Assembly: GCA_017462825.1 (NCBI GenBank)
Contig: JAFTQI010000007.1
Coordinates: 55,342 to 119,341, forward strand
From: Clostridia bacterium
GTDB lineage: Bacteria; Bacillota_A; Clostridia; Christensenellales; Borkfalkiaceae
Reading direction: 5' to 3'
DNA length: 64,000 nucleotides
A model generated the notes under the pieces. It was not told the DNA's origin. It saw only the letters and a program-made list of their open reading frames with translations, and did no database searches. Below are positions 51,829-62,300 of this stretch, one piece after another (within the stretch, counting starts at the first letter, position 1; each line of letters starts with the position of its first letter). Both the position numbers and the translations under genes were made by a program.

Positions 51829-53865
51829 TTAGTCGTCTTCTCTGCCGAGCGAACCGGGCGTAATCGAGAAGGTGTTCGAAATACCGTCTCTCGAATATTC
51901 GTAAGGAATCTTCGCAACCGATTCAAGGGAAGCCAATGCGCCGTTCATATCTCTGCCGTGCATGGGGTTCGCACCGGGAGCAAGAGGCGTACCGCCGCGT
52001 CTGCCGTCGGGCGTATTACCCGTCTTCTTACCGTATACAACGTTCGACGTAATCGTCAAAATCGACGTCGTAGGGATACTTTCACGGTAGGTGTAGTGAC
52101 TCTTAACTTTCTTCATGAACGACTTAACGATCCATACAGCGATTTCATCAACTCTGTCGTCATTGTTACCGTACTTAGGATAGTCCCCTTCGATCTTGTA
52201 ATCTACAACGATACCGTCTTCGTTACGAACGGGGTAAACCTTTGCGTACTTGATAGCGGACAAGGAGTCAGCCGCGCAGGAAAGACCTGCGATACCCGTT
52301 GCGAAGAAACGGCGAACTTTCGTATCGTGCAATGCCATTTCGAGGGATTCGTAGCTGTACTTATCGTGCATATAGTGGATAAGGTTAAGGGTGTTCACGT
52401 ATACTTCCGCGAGCCACGTCATCATGTTATCGAACTTCGCGAGAACTTCGTCGTAGTTGAGCGCGCCGTCGCCATAAATGGGAACGAATTCAGGGGAAAC
52501 CTGCATGGGTTTACCGGTAACCTTATCTTTCATGATTTCGTCTTTACCGCCGTTGATAGCGTAAAGCAAGCACTTTGCAAGGTTTGCTCTCGCGCCGAAG
52601 AACTGCATGTCTTTACCGACTTTCATACAGCTTACGCAGCAAGCGATTGCATAGTCGTCACCCATTTCCGCTCTCATCAATTCGTCGCTTTCGTATTGAA
52701 TGGACGACGTACGAATGGAAATATCCGCGCAGAACTTTTTGAAGTTTGCGGGCAATCTCTTAGACCAAAGAACGGTGAGGTTGGGTTCGGGTGCAGGACC
52801 GAGGTTATCAAGCGTGTGCAATACACGGAACGCCGTCTTGGTAACAAGCGTTCTACCGTCTACGCCCATACCGCCGATCGCTTCGGTTACCCACGTGGGG
52901 TCGCCCGAGAACAATTCGTTGTATTCTTTCGTTCTCATGAACTTCACGATACGAAGCTTCATGATGAAATGATCGATAAATTCTTGTGCTTCCGTTTCGG
53001 TGATGATACCCTTTGCGAGGTCACGTTCGATATAAATATCGAGGAATGTCGTGTTTCTACCGATAGACATCGCCGCGCCGTTTTGATCCTTAACAGCGCC
53101 AAGGTAACCAAAGTACAATGCTTGGATAGCTTGTTGCGCCGTTTCAGCGGGTTTGGTAATGTCGCAACCGTAGCTTGCAGCCATTTTCGCCAAGCCTTTG
53201 AGCGCTTTCACTTGTTCTGCGATTTCTTCGCGGTCTCTTACCTTATCGGGGGTCATCGTGCCGCCCAAAGCAAGCTTGTCTTCTTCCTTCTTTTGGATAA
53301 GGTAGTCCGTACCGTAAAGCGCAACTCTACGATAGTCGCCGATGATACGGCCGCGGCCGTAAGCGTCGGGCAAACCGGTCAAAATGTGTGCGGAACGAAC
53401 CGCTCTCATTTCCGGCGTATATGCGTCGAACACCCCTTCGTTGTGCGTTTTACGGTATTTCGTGAAAATTTCTTTTACGTTCGAATCCAATTCGTAACCG
53501 TACATATTCAATGCGCCTTCGGACATACGGATACCGCCGAAGGGTTGCAAAGCGCGCTTGAAAGGCTCGTCCGTTTGAAGACCAACGATCTTTTCAAGGT
53601 CTTTATCCAAATAACCAGCGCCGTGAGACGTAAGCGTAGAAACAATCTTCGTATCCGCGTTCAAAACGCCGCCTGCCGCAATTTCTTTCTTCGTGAGATC
53701 GCAAACGATATCCCAAAGTTTTTTCGTAGCTTCCGTTGCAGGAGCAAGGAACGCTGCGTCGCCTTCATACGGCGTATAGTTGTGCTGAATGAAATCACGC
53801 ACGTCTATTTCGTCGCTACACCATTTACCGGGAACAAATCCTTCCCAACCTTTGTATTGAACCAT
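51829..53865 (-). CDS. pflB: Pyruvate formate-lyase core lacking the glycyl-radical domain
   Basis: 678 residues against 760 in E. coli. The PFL barrel is complete: [17 protein letters not shown], the thiyl pair Cys409-Cys410 (AIACCVSCM, with an extra Cys at 413), [12 protein letters not shown], and [19 protein letters not shown]. It ends [11 protein letters not shown], exactly before the linker to the glycyl domain in ordinary PflB. The missing part is encoded by the next gene. It makes acetyl-CoA and formate from pyruvate. Start after GGAGTTAC. Confidence 0.95.
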   Translation of the reverse strand: MVQYKGWEGFVPGKWCSDEIDVRDFIQHNYTPYEGDAAFLAPATEATKKLWDIVCDLTKKEIAAGGVLNADTKIVSTLTSHGAGYLDKDLEKIVGLQTDEPFKRALQPFGGIRMSEGALNMYGYELDSNVKEIFTKYRKTHNEGVFDAYTPEMRAVRSAHILTGLPDAYGRGRIIGDYRRVALYGTDYLIQKKEEDKLALGGTMTPDKVRDREEIAEQVKALKGLAKMAASYGCDITKPAETAQQAIQALYFGYLGAVKDQNGAAMSIGRNTTFLDIYIERDLAKGIITETEAQEFIDHFIMKLRIVKFMRTKEYNELFSGDPTWVTEAIGGMGVDGRTLVTKTAFRVLHTLDNLGPAPEPNLTVLWSKRLPANFKKFCADISIRTSSIQYESDELMRAEMGDDYAIACCVSCMKVGKDMQFFGARANLAKCLLYAINGGKDEIMKDKVTGKPMQVSPEFVPIYGDGALNYDEVLAKFDNMMTWLAEVYVNTLNLIHYMHDKYSYESLEMALHDTKVRRFFATGIAGLSCAADSLSAIKYAKVYPVRNEDGIVVDYKIEGDYPKYGNNDDRVDEIAVWIVKSFMKKVKSHYTYRESIPTTSILTITSNVVYGKKTGNTPDGRRGGTPLAPGANPMHGRDMNGALASLESVAKIPYEYSRDGISNTFSITPGSLGREDD

Positions 53866-53932
53866 AACAGTAACTCCTATTATTTTATTTTTTCATTTAT
53901 CCCAACCGTTTCCCAACGGATTGTTTTCGTGT

Positions 53933-54253
53933 TTATTTACCCGCCTTGCGTTCTTCGATTTTCGCGTCCAACCAAAGCTCTAAAATTTCTTCCGGTTGAT
54001 AGCCTGCGCAACGGGCGAAGATTTCCCCGTCGTCCACGAGCAAGATCGTCGGCACTTTTTCCACTTCCCAAGCTTCCATCAAAGGCAAAGTCGAATAGTC
54101 CGCCTCTACGTGCACCAAACGGATATCGCCGCGCGCGTCGCATAATTCTTTTAAAATCGGCATCAGCGTTAAGCAGTTGGCGCAAGACTCGCCGCTCACT
54201 TCCACGCAGCAAAGCCCTTTCAATTCGTCCTTATAGTTCTTTTCGTTGATCAT
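53933..54253 (-). CDS. Thioredoxin-like protein of the pfl operon
   Basis: 106 residues. Thioredoxin fold with SGESCANCLTLMPIL (CxxC) at the helix N terminus and cis-Pro in KVPTILLVDDG. Its start overlaps the pflA stop as ATGA. It sits between pflA and the PFL core, so it may keep PFL or PflA cysteines reduced. This is inference; no such partner is standard for PFL. Confidence 0.85.
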   Translation of the reverse strand: MINEKNYKDELKGLCCVEVSGESCANCLTLMPILKELCDARGDIRLVHVEADYSTLPLMEAWEVEKVPTILLVDDGEIFARCAGYQPEEILELWLDAKIEERKAGK

Positions 54254-54984
54254 ACTCTACCTTCCGTCAAAATCCGTTTGGCGTTCACTACCCGCTCTTT
54301 TTTGGGCGACTCCACGTCTTTGAGCGGATATTCTATGCCCAGTTTTTCGTACTTGACCACGCCCATCGTGTGATAGGGAAGCACTTCCACCTTTTCCACC
54401 GTTTCTAAGCTATCGATAAACGCGCGGGTGCGCTTTAAGCTCTCGTCGTCGTCCGTAATCCCCGGCACAAGCACTTGGCGTATCCAAAGCTTGACCTTTT
54501 TCTCACTGACAAATTTCGCAAACGCTAGCGTATTCGCATTCGACTGCCCCGTGAGCTTTTTACACGGTTCGTCGTCGATGTGCTTGATGTCGAGCATGAC
54601 AAGATCGGTAAGCGCAAGCAGTTTCTCGTGCTTTTCTACGCTAACTGCCGAGTTGGCATTAAACGTAATCCCCGACGTATCGATACAGGTATGCACACCT
54701 TTAGCTTTGAGCAAAGTGAAAAGCTCGATAACGAAATCAATTTGTACGAGCGGTTCGCCGCCCGTGACGGTCACCCCGCCTTTATCGCCGAAATAATTCC
54801 GATACCGAAGCGCGCGCTCCACGACCGCTTCCGCCGTATACTCCGTGCCGTCGCCAATCGCCCACGTATCGGGATTGTGACAGTACTGACAGCGCAACGG
54901 ACAGCCTTGCAGGAAAATCACGAAACGAATCCCCGGCCCGTCTACCGTACCGAATGATTCAAACGAATGAATACGTCCCGCCAT
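54250..54984 (-). CDS. pflA: Pyruvate formate-lyase activating enzyme
   Basis: 244 residues. Radical SAM enzyme with CPLRCQYC (CxxxCxxC for the 4Fe-4S cluster), SAM motif GGEPLVQ, and DTSG. It abstracts the glycyl hydrogen; here the target would be Gly52 of the separate subunit. First gene of the operon. Its N-terminal MAGRIHSFESFGTVDGPGIR is typical. Confidence 0.95.
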   Translation of the reverse strand: MAGRIHSFESFGTVDGPGIRFVIFLQGCPLRCQYCHNPDTWAIGDGTEYTAEAVVERALRYRNYFGDKGGVTVTGGEPLVQIDFVIELFTLLKAKGVHTCIDTSGITFNANSAVSVEKHEKLLALTDLVMLDIKHIDDEPCKKLTGQSNANTLAFAKFVSEKKVKLWIRQVLVPGITDDDESLKRTRAFIDSLETVEKVEVLPYHTMGVVKYEKLGIEYPLKDVESPKKERVVNAKRILTEGRV

Positions 54985-55021
54985 GATTATCCCCCCAAGA
55001 AATACCGCGTTTTTCAGGGCT

Positions 55022-55037
55022 TTTCAGTTTACTGAAA
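55022..55037. promoter_or_regulatory. Palindrome downstream of the pfl promoter
   Basis: TTTCAGT-TT-ACTGAAA, a perfect inverted repeat about 20-35 bp past the predicted transcription start of the pfl operon. It could be a repressor site. It does not match the Rex or FNR consensus. Confidence 0.4.
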
Positions 55038-55062
55038 TATATCCTATATTCACGCATGATTT

Positions 55063-55091
55063 ATTATAACAAAACTCTCTCTATTTGTCAA
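55063..55091 (-). promoter_or_regulatory. Consensus sigma-A promoter of the pfl operon
   Basis: TTGACA, 17-bp spacer, TATAAT. Confidence 0.88.
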
Positions 55092-55221
55092 GCCTTTGTA
55101 GATATTCTTTTTACCTTTTTCGTATTTTATACGAAAGAAGAATTTTCCATACGAAAAAGCGCGGGAGAACTTCATTTTTTGCGTTTTTTTAATTTTTTGA
55201 TATGTTTTTTCCTTGGTTAGT

Positions 55222-55731
55222 TTAAGATTTGAAAACAAAGATTTTTCTGCCTAAATAGTTCCAAATAAGCACAATCCCCGTCATCACGCATTTCATCAGC
55301 CACCATTTCCACGCTTCGCCTAAAAACTCCGCCGTCCCCAAAAACGAGAAGCTCGGAATCACTTTCACAAGCAACATTCCAACCCAAGTAATACCCAAAC
55401 CAAACACCCCAATGACCGTGAAAATCAAAAAGGCTTTTTTCGAGGTGGCTTCTTTTTTATCGCGAACCACGCGGAATACGAAATGAATGGATAAAACCCA
55501 GTTTACAATCAAGCCGACGGTAAAGCCGAACAAGACGGAAAAGGTCGTCGCCCAAAAATGCCCCACAAGACTGGTCGGGAGCAAGAAATGGAAAAATAAA
55601 TAGGTCACGGCGTAATCCACCACCGTTGCCGTACCGCCGACAAGTAAAAAGCGGAAAATTTCCCAAAACAGGTCTTTTTTCGTTTGTTTTTGCGGGGTTT
55701 GTTCCAGCCCCGCTTTCATTTGTTCGTCCAT
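55222..55731 (-). CDS. GtrA-family membrane protein
   Basis: 169 residues from the ATG at 55731 (AAGGAG site); an upstream in-frame start at 55755 would overlap the previous gene. Four TM helices with the GtrA pattern FLLVGGTATVVDYAVTYLF and VNWVLSIHFVF. GtrA proteins are thought to flip prenyl-linked sugars. It follows the glycosyltransferase gene by 8 bp, which fits that role. Confidence 0.85.
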   Translation of the reverse strand: MDEQMKAGLEQTPQKQTKKDLFWEIFRFLLVGGTATVVDYAVTYLFFHFLLPTSLVGHFWATTFSVLFGFTVGLIVNWVLSIHFVFRVVRDKKEATSKKAFLIFTVIGVFGLGITWVGMLLVKVIPSFSFLGTAEFLGEAWKWWLMKCVMTGIVLIWNYLGRKIFVFKS

Positions 55732-55739
55732 AACTCTCC

Positions 55740-57494
55740 TTAAATGCAAACGCAATAAAATAGCGTTGAGAAAATCAAGAACGCGCTGACGGAAAGAAGC
55801 ATTGCTCTATCGATTGCCAGCGACGTTTCTCCTTTGTCCGTCGCCAAGATTTTATGCGTACAGCCCACAGCAAGCGCAAGCCCTAAAATAATCGGCATGA
55901 TATAACGGAAATCCATCGTACAAGCGTACGGCATCGTGATATAAAAATACACTTCCGAACCCGCCTGCGAAAGCAGGAGCAGGAATATAAAGAATAAGTC
56001 CGCACCGTTTATCTTCGCGTCTTTTAACAAATCGCCCCCCGCTTTCCGTTTCCTTACGTAGAGCACAATCGCGCGAATCATGCCCATGAACAACGCGAAA
56101 CAGCTAATCCACGCCAAGAGCAAGGAAACTACGGCAAAGCCCTCGCCCCGCCAGTAGGTAAACTCGCCAAAAATCGCCGAGCGGGTGATGTAATTGAACA
56201 AATTGTAATGCCCGTTTGCGCCGTAAATTTGGTTGGCTTTGTCCGCCCAGCTCGAGAACGGCACGCAGTAGAGCGAACCGAAATATTCGTTGATATCAAA
56301 CGCAACGAAAAATCTTTCGAAGAAAGAATGTCTTTTTGTGGAAAGCAATAAATTGAGGTTCGAAAACACAAACCCGAACTCTTGATCAAATCTCTCTTTC
56401 GCATACACTTGAAACCAAAGCCCGATAGGCGCGCAAATCGCCAAGAAGACGCCGTACTGCAAAAAAAGTTTTTTCCAAGACGTCGCGCCCTTAGCCTTTC
56501 TCGCTGTGCCGATGAGTTCATAAAGGAAGATGCCGCCTATCGGCAAACACACGGTCGCCGAGGAAAGCTTGGTCATCATACCCAACCCCACGGCAAGCGC
56601 GCAAAGCCAAATATAGACGGAGGATTTGTCTCCTTTTTGCCATTTTAACGCATAGTAAATCGCCGTCATACTCAATAAATACGCAAGCGCGTCGTTATTG
56701 ACCATTCCTGCGAACTGAATATGCCTTGGGAAGAAAATCACGAACGCTGAAAGCAAAATTTCCATCTTTTTCGAGAAATGAAAAAGTTTCACCGTTTTTA
56801 AAAGCACTACGCAGGTCATCACCGAATACAGCACGGATAAAATTTGCGTCGTTGAATACAAATAGTAACGTTCGGCTGTGACAAAATCCTTATTTACCGA
56901 GCTCGCTTCCATGCCGTTTAAGAATTTGGACGGAAAATAATTTCCCATTCCAAACACCTTGGTAAGCAATTCCGTAAAGAACTCCATAAATTTCATGAAC
57001 GTTGACTGAATGAACGCGTTCAAGGGCGGATGGTAAAATTGATAGGCGTTCGAGGTCGGAAGCTTGCCCGTCGAAAAAATCGTCCACGCGTAGCCCTCGT
57101 GCCCCGTACCCTTGGAATTATAGGTGTCTTGCTGGCGCGCCGACACGGGCGTATAGAGCATATACCCGATACGAAGAATACACCCGAAAATGAACAGCAA
57201 CAGGATAATTCTCGACGTTGTAAGGCGTTTTGTGATACCCATGTACGCGCCGAAAATAAGCACCGCCGCCAAACCGATTGCGATAAACGACTGCGCAACC
57301 GCGCCCGGATACTGCGTTTTTAAGCGCGGCTTCAGCAAAATAAAGAGCGCGAGCGTCACTACGAACACGAGCGCGTAAAGCCCCGCCTCGCGCAAACATT
57401 TCCGCAAAACGACTTTTTTATTCGGTTTCGGCTCTTTCTCGAGCGGTTTTTCCTCCCCGTCTTTTGGGAAGCGCGGCAAGTTTTCCGTCTGCAT
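55740..57494 (-). CDS. Polytopic membrane glycosyltransferase (GT39/ArnT-like)
   Basis: 584 residues, about 12 TM helices. The large first outer loop has an acidic region with YQFYHPPLNAFIQS, and the central FFPRHIQFAGMVNNDALAYL has the GT-C family pattern. It likely moves a sugar from a polyprenyl phosphate donor to a surface acceptor. The exact family (GT39 or a relative) is uncertain. Confidence 0.75.
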   Translation of the reverse strand: MQTENLPRFPKDGEEKPLEKEPKPNKKVVLRKCLREAGLYALVFVVTLALFILLKPRLKTQYPGAVAQSFIAIGLAAVLIFGAYMGITKRLTTSRIILLLFIFGCILRIGYMLYTPVSARQQDTYNSKGTGHEGYAWTIFSTGKLPTSNAYQFYHPPLNAFIQSTFMKFMEFFTELLTKVFGMGNYFPSKFLNGMEASSVNKDFVTAERYYLYSTTQILSVLYSVMTCVVLLKTVKLFHFSKKMEILLSAFVIFFPRHIQFAGMVNNDALAYLLSMTAIYYALKWQKGDKSSVYIWLCALAVGLGMMTKLSSATVCLPIGGIFLYELIGTARKAKGATSWKKLFLQYGVFLAICAPIGLWFQVYAKERFDQEFGFVFSNLNLLLSTKRHSFFERFFVAFDINEYFGSLYCVPFSSWADKANQIYGANGHYNLFNYITRSAIFGEFTYWRGEGFAVVSLLLAWISCFALFMGMIRAIVLYVRKRKAGGDLLKDAKINGADLFFIFLLLLSQAGSEVYFYITMPYACTMDFRYIMPIILGLALAVGCTHKILATDKGETSLAIDRAMLLSVSAFLIFSTLFYCVCI

Positions 57495-57505
57495 AATCCG
57501 TTATC

Positions 57506-59125
57506 TTACTCCGACTTTTCTAAATTTTTCGTCTTTTCCGTTTTTTCCATATTCTCATCCGACGTTTTCGTTTCATGATACGCCTTTTCGGTGTTCACGT
57601 TCCAAAGCGCCGTTTTATCTTTATTTCCGCTGATGATATTTTCACAAGCCACGATCGCCGTGACCATCGAATGGTCCATATTATTGTAGCGGTGCTGACC
57701 GTTTCTGCCGACGGGATACAAGTTTTCAAAGGTATTGAGCCAGTCCTTGACCTTGTCAAATTGTCCGTACGAGCCAAAATACGCGGGATACGCTTTTTTT
57801 ACTCGAATGAGCGTGGAATCCAGGACGTTTTCTCTCGATTCGATCACGCCGATCTTAATTAGCTCGTCCACGCCGTTTGCAATAAATTCTTCGTCGGGGC
57901 TTGTCCACATTTGATCCCCCTCGCTGCAAAAATATTCCAAACCAACCCAAACGTGTTCTTCGGGGTTACCGACCATATACGGCGACCAGTTATTGAAAAT
58001 TTGAATACGTCCTAAGCGCACGTCCCTATCCTGCACGTAAATCCAGCAATCAGGTACGATACCACCAAGCGTTTTCATCTTCGTTTTATTCTTTACTTTC
58101 AGACCGTCGAGTTTTAAGCCGACTGTCATAAAATCTCTATACGGCAGCGTCGTAGCGATCTCATACACGTCCGCAGGCGCGTTTTCCTTGCCGACCGCTT
58201 CCAAAAGGTCTTTGATAGGCATAGAAGAAATAAAGTAGTCCGCGGCGTATTCTTCCACCCCGCCGTCTTTATTCAATGCGGACACGGTAGCCACCTTTCC
58301 ATCTTTTAAGGTAATTTTTTGCACCGTTCTTCCGTATAAAATTTCACCGCCAAGACGTTCGATTTCCGACGCCATTTTCTCGTAGAGCTGACCAGGACCT
58401 TTCTTAGGATAGATAAACTGCTCGATTAAACTCGTTTCCACTTCACGATTTTTCTTACCGAAAATCTTCTTAAACGCGTTGCCGATCGCCTTGGAAATAG
58501 ACAAACCTTTTACGCGCTGCGAGCCCCAGTCCGCCGAAAGTTGGCTAGGATGTACTCCCCATAATTTCTCCGTGTAATCCTCAAAAAACATTTCGTATAA
58601 CGGTTTGCCGAAACGGTTGATATAGAAATTTTCCAGGTTGGTTTCGGGGCGCTTATGCATACAGCTTCCGATGTAGCCAAAGCCCGCTTTAAGCGTGCTC
58701 CAAAGCCCCATATTGATAAAGGTGCGTGCTTTCAAGGAAATGGGATAATCGAAGAATTTACGCTTATAGATGATACGCGAAACGCGGTCGCGCACGAGCA
58801 TAACCTCGTCCGTTTTTTCGGGGTCGGGACCCCCTTCTTGCAAAGGTTTTTCCCTTTCGAGAATTTTATCGTCTTTGGCGGGCGCACCCTGCACGGGCAA
58901 CATCTTTGTCCAAAGCGCCGTAACGCGGTCGTCCTTGGAAAAGAAGCGGTGTCCGCCGATGTCCATGCGGTTGTCTTTATAGGTCGCGGTGCGCGAAATA
59001 CCGCCGACAAAATCTTCAAGCTCTAAAATAATCGGCTTAATGTCCTGCGATTTCGTTAAAAGCTCGTAGGCGGCTGTAAGCCCCGCAGGTCCCGCGCCGA
59101 TAATAATCGCTTTTTTTTCTCTCAT
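57506..59125 (-). CDS. UDP-galactopyranose-mutase-like / NAD(P)-binding amine-oxidase-type flavoprotein
   Basis: 539 residues from the ATG at 59125 (GGAGAG site); a GTG at 59149 is less likely. FAD motif [17 protein letters not shown], then [10 protein letters not shown], and the late [18 protein letters not shown]. The family includes UGM and protoporphyrinogen oxidase relatives; the gene context (GT-C enzyme, GtrA, galE nearby) favours a sugar role. The C-terminal 40 residues are a Lys/Glu/Thr-rich tail. Confidence 0.75.
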   Translation of the reverse strand: MREKKAIIIGAGPAGLTAAYELLTKSQDIKPIILELEDFVGGISRTATYKDNRMDIGGHRFFSKDDRVTALWTKMLPVQGAPAKDDKILEREKPLQEGGPDPEKTDEVMLVRDRVSRIIYKRKFFDYPISLKARTFINMGLWSTLKAGFGYIGSCMHKRPETNLENFYINRFGKPLYEMFFEDYTEKLWGVHPSQLSADWGSQRVKGLSISKAIGNAFKKIFGKKNREVETSLIEQFIYPKKGPGQLYEKMASEIERLGGEILYGRTVQKITLKDGKVATVSALNKDGGVEEYAADYFISSMPIKDLLEAVGKENAPADVYEIATTLPYRDFMTVGLKLDGLKVKNKTKMKTLGGIVPDCWIYVQDRDVRLGRIQIFNNWSPYMVGNPEEHVWVGLEYFCSEGDQMWTSPDEEFIANGVDELIKIGVIESRENVLDSTLIRVKKAYPAYFGSYGQFDKVKDWLNTFENLYPVGRNGQHRYNNMDHSMVTAIVACENIISGNKDKTALWNVNTEKAYHETKTSDENMEKTEKTKNLEKSE

Positions 59126-59184
59126 AATTCTTTCTCTCCGCTTTTCCACTTTATGCCTTTTTAGACATAGTATTACATAGTAAA

Positions 59185-59213
59185 ATTATACTAAATTATC
59201 CGCCTATTGTCAA
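59185..59213 (-). promoter_or_regulatory. Consensus sigma-A promoter of the UGM-like operon
   Basis: TTGACA, 17-bp spacer, TATAAT on the minus strand. The direct repeat ACATAGTATTACATAGTA lies just downstream. Confidence 0.85.
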
Positions 59214-59260
59214 TACCTCCGAAGAAAATTCTACGCCCGCCAAACGAATAAAATACACGC

Positions 59261-59345
59261 CGAAAGAAGGGCAAGACCGCCTTTCGGGGTTTCCCCGAAA
59301 GAAGGGCAAGACCGCCTTTCGGGGTTTCCCCGAAAGGCGGTCTTT
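59261..59345. terminator. rpoC terminator with a 35-bp tandem duplication
   Basis: A 35-bp unit occurs twice (59261-59295 and 59296-59330), followed by a third arm CGAAAGGCGGTCTT. The 17-bp stem AAGACCGCCTTTCGGGG with a 3-nt loop can form with two partners. On the plus strand the last hairpin ends in a T run; on the minus strand (rpoC) it is followed by GCCCTTCTTT. Confidence 0.75.
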
Positions 59346-59365
59346 TCTTTTGTGTTTTTACGGAA

Positions 59366-62300
59366 TTACGCTTTTTCAGCGATTTCTTCCGTTTTTTCTT
59401 CCGTTACCGGCGCGTTGTATCCGCCAACGTACTGGGGCGTAACCGTTTTGTACGCCTTTGTACCCGTACCTGCGGGAATCAACTTACCGATGATAACGTT
59501 TTCTTTCAAGCCGACAAGGTAATCTCTCTTTGTGCGGATAGCCGCTTCGGTGAGTACCTTCGACGTTTCTTGGAAAGACGCCGCGGAAAGGAAGGAATCG
59601 GTAGCGAGCGCCGCTTTCGTGATACCGAGAAGCACACGTTTTGCAAGCGCGGGTTTGCCACCGTTCATCATCGCTTTCGCGCTTTCTTCTTGGAAAGTGA
59701 CCATATCCACGAGTTCGCCGGGAAGAAGGTTGGTATCCCCTGCGCTTTCTACGCGGACTTTCTTGAGCATTTGACGAACGATAATTTCAACGTGTTTATC
59801 GTTGATTTCAACGCCCTGCGAGCGGTAAACGGTCTGTACCTGTTCAAGGATATAGTCCTGTACGCCCTTAACGCCTTGTACGCGAAGAATGTCTTGAGGG
59901 TATACGCTACCAGCGTTCAAAAGTACGCCGGGAACAACCTTTTCGCCCTCTTTGACTTTGATTTCGGCATTGAAGGGGAGGGAATAATCCGCTTTTACCT
60001 CTTTCGTTGCTTCGTCCAAAATCTTAACGTGCTTCGAGCCGTCGGAGGTATCGATAGAGATAATACCTTCCGCTTCGCAAATCGTTGCGCAGCCCTTCGG
60101 CTTTCTAACTTCAAACAATTCTTCGACGCGGGGAAGACCTTGCGTGATGTCCCCCGTCGCTGCGATACCGCCCGTATGGAAGGTACGCATGGTAAGCTGA
60201 GTACCGGGTTCACCGATGGACTGCGCCGCAATCGTACCGACTGCTTCGCCGACCTGTACGGGAAGGGTAGTAGCCATGTTTTTACCGTAGCACTTTGCGC
60301 ATACGCCGACTTTCGACGAACAGGTGAATACGCTTCTAATGGAAACTTCTTTCAAACCTGCCGCGACAATCGCGTCCGCTTCTTTTTCGTCGATGAACTG
60401 GTTCATTGCAACGATTACTTCGCCCGTTGCGGGATCGATTACGTCTTCCGCCGCAAATCTACCGAGCACACGCGAATGCAAGCCTTCGATTTCCTTGCCG
60501 ATGGAATCGTGGATCGCTTTTACGGGCAAGCCTTGGGGCTTTCTACCCGCACAGCAATCGTCTTCACGAACGATAATTTCGTGCGATACGTCTACAAGAC
60601 GACGGGTAAGATAACCCGAGTCAGCCGTCTTCAAAGCCGTGTCGGTCAAACCTTTACGGCCGCCGTGCGACGAAATGAAATATTCGAGAACGGAAAGACC
60701 GTTACGGAAACAGGATTTTACGGGGACTTCAATCTTTTTACCTTGAGGGTTAACCATTAGACCACGCATACCTGCGAGCTGCTTAATTTGGTCGATCGAA
60801 CCACGCGCACCCGAGTCAGCCATCATCCAGATAGGATTGAACTTATCCTGTTCGCCTTGTTTCTTCAAAAGGTCCGCAACCTTGTTCGTTGCTTCGTCCC
60901 ATTGCGCGATAACCGCGTCGTAGCGTTCTTCTTCGTTCAACAAACCGCGCGCATATTTCTTCGCGATTTTGGAAACTTCGCGTTCCGCATTGTCGATGAT
61001 TTCCTGCTTTTCTTCGGGAATCTTCATGTCGAATACGGAGGTCGTCAAAGCTGCAAGCGTCGAATATTTATAACCTCTTTCTTTCATCGCGTCGAGTACG
61101 TACGCAGCCTTGGGCGCTTTGCCCGTTCTAAACGCCGCTTCAACGATTTTGGAAAGGTGTTTCTTGCCGATTGCTCTCGCTTTGCCGATGAACTCGGTAT
61201 CGAGCTCCAAACGAAGATAAGATTCAGGCGTAGTTCTCTTTACGAAACCGAGATCTTGAGGCAAACCATCGTTATAGATAAGTCTACCGATCGTCGTTTT
61301 GATGATACCGGTTACTTCCAACTTGCCCGTCTTTTCGTTGCGGCGAACTACTGCGCTCTTAATGAGCGTTTCGCCCGCTTTATTTTCAACGGGGCACACG
61401 TAAGGCAAATCCAAATCTTCGAACATACCTTCGGGAAGTTCCACCGTACGCTTGAGATACATTTCGTCCTGTTCGTGTGCAATCTTGTTTTGGTAAGCCA
61501 AAATCGCTTCGTTTTCGGACGAATATACGGGCGGGATATACACTTCCCCATTTTCGTCGGGGCGACCCTGCTCGTCATACTTGCCGCCTTCTTCACGGCG
61601 CTTGATCGTAAGACAGTAAGCACCGATGATCATGTCCTGCGTCGGCGACATAACCGATTTACCGTCAGCAAGCTTCAAGATATTATTTGCGGAAAGCATC
61701 AAGAATCTTGCTTCCGCTTGCGCTTCCACACTCAAGGGAAGATGTACAGCCATTTGGTCACCGTCGAAGTCGGCGTTGAAAGGTCCGCAGACAAGGGGAG
61801 AAATCTTAATCGCTCTACCTTCGATGAGTACGGGCTCGAACGCTTGAATGGACAAACGGTGAAGGGTCGGTGCACGGTTCAAAAGTACGGGGTGGTCTTT
61901 AATAACGTCTTCGAGAACGTTCCAAACCATATCTTTCGCCTTTTCTACCGCGCGTTTCGCCGTCTTAATGTTGTGACATTGACCGCTTTCTACCAAACGC
62001 TTCATAATGAACGGCTTGAAAAGCTCGATTGCCATTTCTTTGGGCAAACCGCATTGATAGATTTTGAGTTCAGGACCTACGACGATAACCGAACGACCGG
62101 AATAGTCTACACGCTTACCGAGCAAGTTCTGACGGAAACGACCCTGCTTACCGCGAAGCATTGCGGAAAGGGATTTCAAATCACGGTTGGAAGGTCCGCT
62201 AAGCGCCTTACCGCGACGGCCGTTATCGATAAGCGCGTCCACCGCTTCCTGCAACATACGTTTTTCGTTCTTGATGATCATATCAGGCGCACTGATTTCC

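Noticed and set aside
51958..54249. 763-codon open frame on the plus strand across the pfl genes
   Set aside because: It lies fully antisense to PFL, whose protein sequence is strongly conserved. The frame is a by-product of codon use, with no ribosome site and no recognisable domain.
55050..55238. 62-codon minus-strand open frame
   Set aside because: Lys/Phe-rich translation of an AT-rich gap that contains the pfl promoter; no ribosome site.
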